From NCBI RefSeq assembly GCF_038502225.1, contig NC_091298.1, forward strand, positions 27,111,391 through 27,175,390: 64,000 nt of DNA, given 5' to 3'. Source of the DNA: Cherax quadricarinatus. Taxonomy: Eukaryota > Arthropoda > Malacostraca > Decapoda > Parastacidae. Shown here piece by piece: positions 21,985 through 35,100 of this stretch. Within the stretch, counting starts at the first letter, position 1. The number at the start of each line of letters is the position of its first letter. The notes under the pieces are model-generated. The model had not been told where the DNA came from, ran no database searches, and worked only from the letters and a program-made list of their open reading frames with translations. The position numbers were made by a program, and so were the translations under genes.

Positions 21985-22977
21985 AAAAATTTTAAGGTTT
22001 ACTACTTAAATTTGAAGCCTAAATATGCATTAACTAACATGCCTAATGTTTCCATTCATGATGTGGACGAACCCCAGTCCTTCAGATGTTTCATTACAAT
22101 ATTTTTATACAATACCAATAAGATGAGACATTAGGCACATACAACACTTGCATATATCTACATCATTTAAGAAATTTTGCCAAGCCCCTGGTTAGCACAG
22201 CATCTTCAAATAAAAGCACCTAGGTACTGCAAATGTCCTATATACATATATGTAAAAATATTATCTCGTCATATTCTGTAGTAATACATAAAACTAGTTT
22301 CACTCCTATGGTTATTTTTATTATAATTATATTTTGAATTAACAGAAGACTCTTAGTATAGTATAATCTAAGTTTTCTTATTCTTGTGTACCTTGTTATT
22401 ATTTTATCTGCTTCATATACATTTATTTTATATTAATGTAATCTATTTTGTTGTGAAAGTCCTTAGTGTCTTGTATACATAAATGTAAAATATTCTAGTC
22501 CTTCAAAATCTAAGTTTGGTTTAAGTTTGCCTGAAATGTCCTGCATAACTATGGGGCTTTCCCTGTGAGCGATGTAATGTTATCCAGTTTTGTACAGATG
22601 ATGTATCATGTGGAAATAAGTTGACTGATTGATAGATATGTCCGATTCCTCATCTTCGGAAGTGAGCTGAAGATTCTGCCACTTTAGCCAAGGTTCATAC
22701 TCTTCAGTCTTATTTTTAGAATAGCTTAGAAAGTAAAAGTGGTTTCTTCTTGAGTCTTCAAAAGTACTGAATTTCTTTTTTTTAGTGTTGATTCTGGCCC
22801 TAATAATAAGGAAAGTTTGTAAATAAAGCAAATGTAAAAAATACTGCCTTAATCTCTGCCTAATCTAGAGGTTAGATACATTGAGAGATGTGTATAGTTG
22901 ATAAATGCCTTTTTTTTTTTTTTACAATTATGTACTTACCACCTGTGACATATTTTAAATACTTATTTTTTAAATAG
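21985..22977. other. Upstream region of calpain-7; no promoter identified
   Basis: AT-rich. The block at about 21992-22027 repeats in inverse the AGGCCTCAAACGTAAGTAG sequence of the palindrome centre. I saw no confident TATA, initiator or noncoding first exon; the 5' UTR exon of calpain-7 probably lies here or further upstream. Confidence 0.4.
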
Positions 22978-23197
22978 CTCAAGATGTCTAGCCCAGAGGA
23001 ATGTGTTAACTGCGCAGCAGAAGTCGCACGACAGGCCACGCATTTTGACACTATAGGAAGCCACCAGGCGGCCATCTACATGTACCGCCAAGCAGCAGAA
23101 TATCTTAACCGCGCTACAACTCTGGGGTTGTGTAATCCAGCTATTTTAGATAGAATCGCGCAGTACAAAAATAGAGCTACTGCTCTTGAGCATAATG
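22978..23197 (+). CDS. CAPN7: Calpain-7 coding exon 1 (MIT 1)
   Basis: The acceptor AG ends at 22977, leaving CTCAAG before the ATG at 22984. It codes residues 1-71 plus one base. The pattern AAxYARQATxFDxxGSHxAAIYMYRQAAEYL is that of the three-helix MIT domain that binds MIT-interacting motifs of ESCRT-III. The donor is GTATGT. Confidence 0.93.
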
Positions 23198-26100
23198 GTA
23201 TGTATGCAAAAATCGTGAACAAGCGATAGAAGATGCAAAACAACCATAGGGGGAGTTGAATGATAGCCACCTGTGATTGTATTTTCTTGGACCACCTCCT
23301 CTTTTCTGCAACATTGCGAACTGCTAGTGATGTGTTGATTGCAACATGTCATTCAACTCCTCCCTGTGGTTGTTTTACATAATAGTATGTGCTTTTCTCT
23401 CTGTACTATATTATTAACACTGGTTTCTTTTCTTATCTGAGCTCATACTTTAAGTAAGAATTCTTATTATATAAATAGAATTGTCATTGTTTTTCACAGA
23501 AGCATATAAATTGTGCAATAATGTGATGAATGATCATCTTGTAAGATTTATATTAATGGTGATTGGAAAAATACAAATGTATATATAATTTGCCAGAATT
23601 AAGTAATTGCCCATAATTATTTCTCTGTATCCAAGATCTCATATTCTTCAGTTACAGTGTAAAGTAAAAGTTGCTATCAGCTTTCCTGTATTGTATAGAA
23701 CTCCACTGGAAACCACATACAGCCTCTCCTCACTTAATGATGGAGTTCCTTTCCTAAGATCACATTGTTAAACGAATTTGTCGCTAAGTGAGGAGCATAT
23801 TATAATGGTAGTAGGTTTGTGTCAACCATCTCTGATATTGTTTTAATGCCACCTTTGCACTATTTATAACATTTTTAAATGTTTATACAGTAGTGTACTG
23901 TATACTGAAATAAACAGAATAGAGGAAATCATCTCTAATATACATTATTTAAGTATAAATACTGGTCAGAGAGCCTGTCATAAGTCCAAGGTGTTGGTAA
24001 ATGAGTACGTCGCTAAGTGAGGAGAGGCTGTATTTAAATTTATCTCCCACATCCCAACAGAATGTCTCTTGCTCAGAGTCATACATACATGCCTCGCCTT
24101 CAGCAGCTCTAGATCCTCCCTCACTTTTGGGTGAAAAGCATAAACAGTAGTTCTGCTCCATCCTCTGTAAATTCCCAAATTGTGAAAGTTTATTTAACTG
24201 TTTGGGGCAGCTTTGGTGTTCACACACAAAATATGGATATATGAACATGTCTTTACTTTTCTTTCAGTCAGCATTTATATGAAAATATACCAAATATACT
24301 TCAAAATTTTCTTATTTAATTTTTTTACACATCAGAGACTTAAACTTAGAAACTGTTAAAAGCTCATGCATAGTCATTCTTCAAGTTTTCTTGCTATATT
24401 AACGCTGTATGCACATCTTTAACCATAATTCATATTTACCTTTATTGTAACTCAGAAACTCAAGCTCATTCAGTGCAAATTACAAAAGAAGGAGGTCAGA
24501 GTGAGCTTAGCCGAGCTAACTTTCTGCTCCTGGAGGCACTAGATGAAGATGAGGCGGGTAATGCTGAAGAAGCCATTGAACTTTACTCCAATGCTGTACA
24601 ACTTTGTCTTGAGGCCGTGAGTTGTACTTTAAATATTAGAAAGTACTGAACCTTATGTTTGTGATGTATTCTATTTCTTGTGTGTTTAGTATGCACATAC
24701 ACTGTAGAACATCCTAATTCACTGATTTTCATTATGCAGCATTCTCAGCAGATGGCTTTGCACAAACAAAATAGCTAGATTATTCGTGAGTGTTTTTGTT
24801 TGGTGCAAAAGTCCTAAATTGAAAATCAACCATAGAATTCTATTGAAAATGTATACAATAGATTTTTCCATACCCAAACCAGTTTTTCTGTTTTAGACTC
24901 ATGACTTTCAATATTAACCAGATTAGAGTGATATTTAAAATGATTTGGCCTTTGAAATGCAAAATAAGTTCAAATCTAAAATTTGTTTATTATGAGAGTC
25001 CTAATTTTGTAGCATTCACTGATTCTAAATTTGTGAATCTTTAGAAATGCAGTCTCTGCAAATTTGGGGAATTGACTTATCTTTTTTAAGTTTAAGATAT
25101 GTTTTTGATCCTTAATCATTGCAATTTCATCTTAAGTATTAATTCTTTCAACAGTGTAACAATGCCAGCAATGCCAGAATAACAGACAAGCTGCGGAAGT
25201 TGGCTGAGCAAGCACTGACTCGAGCTGAAGTTTTGAAATCCCAGGAGACTGGAGAAGAAGCCAGTGAGTATGTTACTACAAGTAAAATCATAAACAGGAA
25301 GTTTATCTCTCTCTTATTTAGAAGTGATTTATTTACATTGCTTAAGGTATTAATAAAGATGATTTTTTTTTTTAGATACTAATAAAGCAAGAGAAGTCTT
25401 AGGTTTGTACTGTAACTACAACTGTCTATCAATCATCAGCCTAACCCCCTCATTTTTTGTACAAAACTAAAAAATATTTATAAAAATTCTATTATTGCTT
25501 TCTTTGTTTTTCTTATGATAAAATGAGTATTCTGGAGTCCTGGAAGTGGAAAGCACTTTGAAGAATAGGTGGGGATATTGCAGCTTGGAGGATTATTTGA
25601 ATTGTTATGTCCACGATTTTCAGGCAAAATAGCTAATGATGGAGTGAAAGTGAATATGTTTTCGTCTCTGTGTTACCCTGTCTTGGTGGGAAATGTCTGA
25701 TGAAGAGACAGCAAGGTAGGTGATGCATTGAGGTATCTGTGGAAACAAAGAACCATATCCATTGTGTCAAAATGGAGAATTTACCTGAGTATAGCACAAA
25801 TACAAATTTTTATTTCTTTATGTACAAAATAATATAGTTTACATGTAATAAAACATTGGTAGTCACAAAAGAAAGCCACTAGTGTGCACTGTTATATATC
25901 AGGGTTATCTCCATCCAAAATAATAATATGGAGTGAAGCATGGGTTTTAAACATTGCAGCAAGCAAGTGGTTGGTAACAGGGAACATGTCACATTCCAGG
26001 ACAATATGTAGTGTGAATATATTGCAAGGAACTTGCAGACTGGAGATAAGGAGGCAGTGTGGAATTACTAAAAGTATTATTCAAAGGATGGAGGTGGTTT

Positions 26101-29100
26101 TGACATATAAAGATAATGGTGCAAAATAGGACAATTAGGAGGGCATATATATCTGTGGTGGAGGGAAGGAGAGATAGAGGCCCTTTCAGGAAATGTTGGA
26201 GTGAAGGGGTAAGGGAAGTTTTAAATGCTAGGGGCTTGTGTGAACCTGTTAAATAGGAATGAGTGGAGGCAATTGGCTTTTATGATTTGACATTTTGTTG
26301 GAACATGGGGAAACAGGTTAGCTGGACTGAGCCCAGGAGATGAGAGGTACACTGCTTTCATTCTGAAGTAGGGGGTGGGGATGTTGCAGTCTGCAGAGTT
26401 ATCAGAGCTCTAATGTTGGCATTCTTCTGGCAAGGCTGTGATTGAATAAATGATGGTAAATTACTGTTAAATAACAGTATTAATAATTTTTCTTTATTTT
26501 TAACACATCAATTGTTTCCCATCAAGGCAGGGTGGACCAAAAAAGAAAAACTTTCATCGTTCACTCTATCACTGTCTTGCCAGAGGTGCATTCACACTAC
26601 AGTTATAAAACTGCAACATTAACACCCTCCAGAGTGCAGGCACTGTACTTCCCATCTCCAGGACTCAAGTCCGGCCTGCCGGTTTCCCTGAATCCCTTCA
26701 TAAATGTTACTTTGCTCACACTCCAACAGCACGTCAAGTATTAAAAACCATTTGTCTCCATTCACTCATATAAGAGCGTTGGTAAAACTATACTCTCATA
26801 CATTCCCCTCTTTGCCTCCAAGGACAAAGTTCTTGTCTCCACAGACTCCTAAGTGCACCACTCACTCTTTTTCCCTCATCAATTCTATGATTCACCTCAT
26901 CTTTCATAGACCCATCCGCTGACACGTCCACTCCCAAATATCTGAATACGTTCACCTCCTCCATACTCTCTCCCTCCAATCTGATATTATTATTAGTATT
27001 AATTATAATACAGTAATATAAAACTTTTCAACCAGAATTAGGAAATTTCAATGGAAAATTTAGATACTGTAATACAGCAGTATAAAATTTTATTCAGATA
27101 TCAGACATGTCATATTAGTGCACTTAGCAATTAATGACTTTTAAATTACACAAGAAAACTCACTGTTCAAAACCAACCCAGCAGGTATGAGTTCAGACAA
27201 GGCAGCTAACAAAACTCAGCATCGCAAGGTTTCACCAACCCGCATCATCCCTCCTCTGGGCATTGGAAATTTGGTCAATTCCAAACCTCAGGCTCAAGGT
27301 AGGTGAATCTGCTGTCAGATCAGCAAGACCTTGCTCTAAGCTCAAGCACTGGCACCCCAATAATTTTTTTGCTGCTTACATAATTTGACCAACCTACGTG
27401 ACCTCTTAACACTTAGGCTTGTTTCACTGAATAATGGCCATGACAGATGTGTATGATTGAATCCTGTGTCCTTAGGTGGGAGCCCACATGCAGAGAGAAA
27501 CGAATAAAAGTTATCTGTATATTTCTACTCCTATTTGAGGTCCTCACCAGTAAACATGAGTGAGAAAAGATTGTAGCTATATTTAGGCTGGTAGTCCATT
27601 AATATGAAGTTGAATCTTCCATGGAAAGCCAGTGTTAAATTTCTCTTTTTATTATGTCTTGTCATTAATACAGAACAGCACAATGATACTCTCATCTTAA
27701 TTATTAATAACTATCCAAATCATATCCCTTATTTGTTATTTTCTAGGCAAGATTTATTTGCATTGTACAGTTCCTGTCATATCATAATTAAAAATTCCCC
27801 GTACAGTTTGTACTATGTAAATAGTTTTTAAATTTTATTTTGTAGATGAATTTAAATGAAGAAGTGCATCTTAGGTTTTAAATTTTGCTTCACGTTCTAT
27901 GTGCATTAACAAACAAAAATTTATGGAATCAGTATCAGTTTTGTATTGTCCCTAGAGGAAATAACTCCCTTATCATCTATGTAAACTATTAGAGGGCAAG
28001 AAATAAAAGTAAAAGATTTGCACATTTGCTGTTATGTTGGGTGAAATTTATGAAGGCTAAGAACTATTCTTTCAGACAAAATGTTTTATCCAAAATTCTT
28101 TTGTAGACTTCCTTAGAAGCTGAAGTGTGATTTTCTAGCTTGGGGAATAATTGGTTCTTGCTAAGTAAGTTGTTGTTGGGCTAATCTATGGTCAGTTATG
28201 AACCATGTAAATTAAAATGACTGTACTATGTGTTTTCTCCAGAGTTACTTTTAATTTGCTAAACCACACAAAAATTCATGTTAGCTAGGGTATAGCAGGC
28301 TTGGGAATCTAATTCTGTAGATTATATGGTGTCTTCTGTGTTATAATAGGATATGGCTGTCACTAGTTCGTTTAAGAAATTTTTCTATACTGAAATAATC
28401 CATCTTTAAATTCAGGGAGGGTAATTTTAAGCATTGACAAAATATTATTAACCTAAGACTTGCATTTTTCATGTATCTTATTTTACAGCCAGACCCAATG
28501 TTGTTAACAAAGTTGGTCTCCAGCTATCAGGCAAATCTGAATACACAAAGGAGGAATTAGATGTATTAAAAAGAACTTCCAACATTAATGGCCGAAACTA
28601 TGTTCCATTTTTGGCCATTGATCTCAAAGAAAAATTTGCTTTTTCTTTGCCCTTTTCTGATAAGGATGGCCTGCTTCCTCTAGCACCAAAACAGAAAAAG
28701 AACTTTGCTAGATGGGCACGGCCAGAGGATATATCCAGTGACCCCAAAATGATTGAAGTAGTGGATTGCTTTAGTATCAAGCAGACTTGTGTTTCTGATT
28801 GTTCCTTTGTAGCATCTGTTGCCATCAGTGCTCTCTATGAGAAAAGGTTCAAGAAAAGACTCATAACGGACATAATTTTTCCAAAGAACCGCAGTGGTGA
28901 TCCTGTGTATAATCCCTGTGGGAAATATATGATTAAACTTCATATAAATGGAATCCCAAGGAAAGTTATTATAGATGACAGATTGCCTGTAGGTCATCAT
29001 GGTGAGTTATTGTGCTCATATTCAACCAATAAGAATGAATTTTGGATTTCACTTGTGGAGAAATCCTATCTCAAGGTGATGGGGGGTTATGATTTTCCTG

Positions 29101-32100
29101 GCTCCAATAGCAACATTGATCTCTATGCTCTGACTGGTTGGATCCCAGAGCGTGTTTCTATCAAGGATAAAGATTTCAACAAGGAAGGAACATTTCGCAA
29201 GATAATTGACCGCTTCCATCATGGTGATGTGCTGGTTACCATGGCAACTGGGGAGATGAGTGATGGTGAAGCAGATCGAGCAGGACTTGTACCTACTCAT
29301 GCATATGCAATGCTTGACATTAAGGAAGTAAAGGTAATGCCTAGTATATGTTTGTTAAGGTGTTGAAAAACAGAATTTAAACATGGAGGTGTTAGCAGTA
29401 TTTATGCAGTACATGATAATGCAGTCAGACCTCGAAATCCAAGAATGTTATAGTCCTATAGATCCCAGGGAAACTAAAACCAACAGATATTAGTATTATG
29501 ACCCAAGGTTATGATCATGATTTTGATGCTTTCACTGTTGAGACTTCTGAAATTAAAAGTGCTGACAGTATCATGATTTAAAAAAAATCTTTCAAAATGG
29601 TAATCTTTTTCTGAATGTAATGATACCAAAAATGTGAAATTTGATGGAAAACTTATGGCATTATGCATGCACAAAATTGGTGGTCTGGGTGCAATTTAAG
29701 CTTCAGCGATTTTGATCAATTTTTGTCCTATTTTAAGTCGATCCTTTGGCTTAATTTAACAAAATTCTTAGCTACTCCATTAGTATGTCTTCTATCAGTT
29801 GAGCATATGAAACCACCCATTCAAATGTGAGAACTATCCTGTAAAATGCACATATGTCAGTAACTTGGTTAATTTTACACAAAATTCAATAAATTTTAAT
29901 TTAAAAACAGACTTCAAAATAAGCACTGCATTCCAGCTTCTAATCAGCCTATCCTCTGTGCATTAGTCACATCCTCAGGCCTTTCTCATATTACACTTGT
30001 CCTCCAATCTGAATCCAAAATCATAGTTTTACCATATTTCTCAATTAAAATATAACCAAAAATAATTAGTCAGGATGTCCCTGATCTGTTTTATAGACTT
30101 TTACATAGTAAAAATCCATAAAACAGACCAGGAAAGGAGTACGTAGGAGGCCTCATCCTTCCTCAGGAAAATCATCAAAATCTAATATTTGCACTATTTA
30201 AAACTGATACTGCTCTTGGAACCGACCAAAATCATTTCTCCTTCAGTAGTATGGAAGAACTATCGGTTGATATAAGAAACAGCCAATAAAAATCATAAAA
30301 AACCATCTTAGAAAATACTTCAGAGACACTATTTTAAACCAAACACAAGGTCAAAGGTTTGTTTTTCACATCATGTACTGCATGGGGCACAATTTTTTTT
30401 GTACCATGCACACTTGCAACTCAAATCCATTCTCTCATGTCTAGGCCAAAATTTACTGCTCACAACATATTTGAGTGTTGTGTGTAAAACGTAGATCTAC
30501 ATGAGCAACACTGGCATCAGTAGCATAGATCTATGCAAGACAGAGTGAAGGGTTAAATATGAAAAAAAATATTCAGATGTAATCCTACTCTAATTAATCT
30601 GAATGTAAATTTCAACTCTTGATCTTAAATTAATTCATGTCATGTTCTATACTCCAAAATTTCACCTGAGTAGGAAAAATTCTCTTAGGCTTCATTTTAG
30701 CCTGTATTTCAGGGAAAACGTTTGTTGATGTTGAAGAACCCATGGTCCCACCTGCGCTGGAAAGGAAATTACTCTGAAATGGACCAAGAACACTGGACTC
30801 CAGAAATGTGTAGACTTCTTAATTATGACCCCAAGAGTGCTCAGACATTTGACAATGGTGTCTTCTGGATTGATTATGATAGTTTATGCCACTTCTATGA
30901 TGTAATCTACATGAACTGGAATCCTCGGCTTTTCTCTCACACATATTGTATACATGAGTGGGTATACTTTTTTTTTTCCTATCATTACATTTTCTGTACA
31001 TAGCTTCAGTTTTTCCAGTTTTTCCAGTGTGGCTTATATACTATATTTTTGTCTTTTCAGTATTGTATAGAGATACAGTATACTGTATTAAGGCTTTTTA
31101 TTATATGGGTAGTTAAAAACTTAGGTAGCAAGTTGGTAGACAGCAACCGCCCAGGAAGGTGTACTACTGTCCTGCCAAGCGAGTGTAAAATGTAAGCCTA
31201 TAAGTGTTTTACATAATGGTAGAATTGCTAGTGTCTTTTACCTGTCTCATAAACATACAAGATTGTATGTCTTGCTACTACTTCTTACATTTCACATGCA
31301 TGTACAAGCATATATATACACACCCCTCTGGCCTTTCTTCTATTTTCTTACTAATTCTTGTTCTTGTTTATTTCCTCTTACCTACATAAGGAAGCAGAAC
31401 AGAATTCGTCCTCCATAAGCCATGCATGTCGTAAGAGGTGACTAACATGCCAGGAGCAAAGGGCTAGTAACCCTTTCTCTTGTATACATTACAAAAGTTT
31501 TTCTTTCTGGGCCACCCTGCCTTGGTGGGATACAGCCAGTTTGTTGAAAGAAGAGTAATAGTAGTTAAAAACAAATTACTAATTACATAGAAATACAAAC
31601 TGTTTGAATTTCATGCATTAAAACTATGCATTTCTTAATAAGAGTACTTATTACCTTTATACTGTATTTAAGAGAAAATGCTAAACTCACTGGGGTCATG
31701 CAGTGCTTGGGAAATGGGAGGCAGTTAGGTTTGAATCAATTCCTTGGATCATGAGACCCTAACTAGCATAAAGGCACCTTCCTTAACCCTTTGACTGTTT
31801 CAGGCCCCTTTCTGAAACTGTCATTCTATGTCGCTAAATTTTTGAAAAAAAAAAAATTATTTTTTCTTATGAAATGATAGAGAATCTTTTCCTGATGGTA
31901 ATGACACCAAAAGTTCGAAATTTGGTCGAAAACTCATGGAATTACACTCCCGCGAAGTTATCGGTCTCGGCGACATATGCGTATCGGCGATTTTGCCGAC
32001 TTGGAGCCCTATTTTCAGCCAATTCCATTGTTCCAGTTGACCAAACTCATAGCTATTTCTTTAGAACTCCATTTTATCTATCAGCTGAGTACAAGAAACC

Positions 32101-35100
32101 TCCCATTTACCAATTTGGACTACCCAATATTGTGGTCAGAAATTGGCAATTTGGCCAATTTCACGCAAACTAAAAAAGATGCCAATTTCAAAATAGGGTC
32201 CAGAATAAACAAGGTAGACATTCTTGGCACTAAAATAACATATCCTCTGTTCATTAGTCACATCTCTAGGCCCCTCTTATATTATTATTGCTTTCTATTT
32301 TGATTTTTTATTCATTCAAAAAAATACAAAATTTACTGTTATGCAGACTACTGCATTATTGTAAAAATGGTATAAATAATATCAGTGCACTAGTGAAAGA
32401 ATATTAGACTCCCCAGTTGACGTGTATTGGACGTGTGGTGTGATTTGTTTACTCCTGAACATTGGTAAAAATCGAACATTTCTGCTACTTTGAGCTCAGT
32501 TTCAAGGACGTTTTCATCGTCAAAGTAATGAAAATCATCTCTATTTCTGTAATATGTTTTCCATTTTATCACCTAAGACCATGAAAACGCAAATACATCG
32601 ATAAATACTATACGAAAATACACCTCAAAGTCGGCGTTTTAATCCAAAAAAACGATCAGAGTTTTTTTTTTTCTCATTACACACTGTGTGCTGCAGGATT
32701 TTTTTTATGTGGTGCACACTGACCATACAGACCCATTCTCTCATATGTGGGCCTACCAGCTTTCTTTCGCTTGATTTGAAGCCGCTAGAATTATTGAGTA
32801 TATATACGTCTGAAACACTGGCTCGTAAGACGTATATATACGACCAAAACAGTCAAAGGGTTAAGAGGATAATAAAGTGCCAGTCAGATTATCCAGTGGA
32901 GTCATAGGCTCCTTATTAGTAGTACCATACCACTACAGCAGCAACACACCTAAAGCCAATAACAACTCAACAAAAAGCCGCAGTAAGAATAATCACTAAA
33001 TCCCATCCCTGGCAACACACCCCCCCACTCTTCATAGATCTAAACTTACTCCCTGTTCAGAACATCCACACTTACTACTGTGCAATCTATATCTACAGGA
33101 CCTTAAATTCCAATATTAACCTTGACTTAAAACACTTTCTTGATAGTTGTGACAGGATCCACAGGCATAACACCAGACACAAACATCTCTATCACATTCC
33201 CCGTGTTCGACTAAACCTTTACAAAAATTCAATGTATTTCAAAGGACCTAAAATCTGGAACACCCTACCTGAAAACTCTAGAATTGCAGACACATTCATC
33301 ACTTTCAAAACTACAGTTAGAAAACATCTTATCTCCTTGATCCACCCCGACAACTAACTACATGATAACCAACTGGTGGTTCACAATTACACTCACTCAC
33401 CCACTGACTATAAACCCAGAAATACTAATCTTAATCTTAAAATAATAAATCCTAACTAGTCATAAGTTTGCCTATGATACTCCAATATAGATACGTTTTT
33501 TTTTTTTTTCAACAAGTCAGCCGTCTCCCACCGAGGCAGGGTGACCCAAAAAGAAAGAAAATCCCCAAAAAGAAAATACTTTCATCATCATTCAACACTT
33601 TCACCTCACTCACACATAATCACTGTTTTTGCAGAGGTGCTCAGAACACAACAGTTTAGAAGCATATACGTATAAAGATACACAACATATCCCTCCAAAC
33701 TGCTAATATCCCAAAACCCCTCCTTTAGAGTGCAGGCATTGTACTTTCCATTTCCAGGACTCAAGTCCGGCTATATAAAAATAACTGGTTTCCCTGAATC
33801 CCTTCACTAAATATTACCCTCCTCACACTCCAACAGATCATCAACCCCAAATACCATTTGTCTCCATTCACTCCTATCGAACACGCTCATGCACGCCTGC
33901 TGGAAGTCCTAGCCCCTCGCCCACAAAACCTCCCTTATCCCTACCTTCCAACCTTTTTGAGGACGACCCCTACCCCGCCTTCCTTCTCCTACAGATTTAA
34001 ATGCTCTCCATGTCATTCTACTTTGATCCATTCTCTCTAAATGACCAAACCACCTCAACAACCCCTCTTCAGCCCTCTGACTAATACTTTTATTAACTCC
34101 ACACCTTCTCCTAATTTCCACACTCCGAATTTTCTGCATAATATTTACACCACACATTGCCCTTAGACAGGACATCTCCACTGCCTCCAACCGCCTCCTC
34201 GCTGCTGCATTTACAACCCAAGCTTCACACCCATATAAGTGTGTTGGTACTATTATACTTTCATACATTCCCCTCTTTGCCTCCATAGATAACATTTTTT
34301 GACTCCACATATACCTCAACGCACCACTCACCTTGTACTGTGCCAAAACAAAAGCATTCACATTGCTAAACTCACAAATTATGATGTAGTCACTTAGCCT
34401 TAATACCATAATCTGTAAGGATTTAATGTTAAGAATTAATCTAAGTCTGCTCGAAATGCCTAGCCATGCTAGGTGTCCTAGTGGCCCCCCTCTGTAATTA
34501 GTATTTTATAACTTGTAAACCACACAATACCCAAAACCTGTAAACCCCACATTGTAACCCTTGTAGAGAATAAACTTGAATTGAATTGAATGGTGGGTGT
34601 CTTAATGCAAGTAGAGAGAGTTCTTGATTCATTGAATTTGAGTTTCAATCCTCCTCCTCAGATCAAACCAAATTACCTTCCATTTCCCAACTGGTTTATA
34701 AAGTAATTATATAGACCATTTTCAGGGTTACATAACTTGCCAATATTTCAGAACCTGGAATGCTGGTTCAGGCCCAGTACGAGACTTGTACAACATTGGG
34801 GAGAACCCGCAGTATTCGCTGGATGTGCAGTGTCCTGGGGGTACGGCAGTCTGGATTCTTCTCACTAGACACATTACTGAAATAGAAGATTTTCGCAATA
34901 ATAAGGAGTATATAACCCTTCTTGTCTACAAGACTGGTGGGAAAAAGGTCTTCTATCCCTGTGAGTCAAATTATATTTCTCTCAAGTTTTTTTTTTTTTA
35001 GTTACTTAATCCCCTAACATTCAGATATAACCTGTGAATTGAATATTTGTACATAGAAGCACTTTCCAAGGTTATTACATCAGTATGGCAACATCCTAAT

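Noticed and set aside
28680..29300. Antisense open frames over the calpain protease exon
   Set aside because: Shadow frames of a well-conserved sense exon; they carry no domain.
31874..32303. Frames of about 100 codons that recur in the TTAA elements
   Set aside because: Similarity among copies follows nucleotide identity of the transposon; frames shift and break between copies, and both strands show equal openness.
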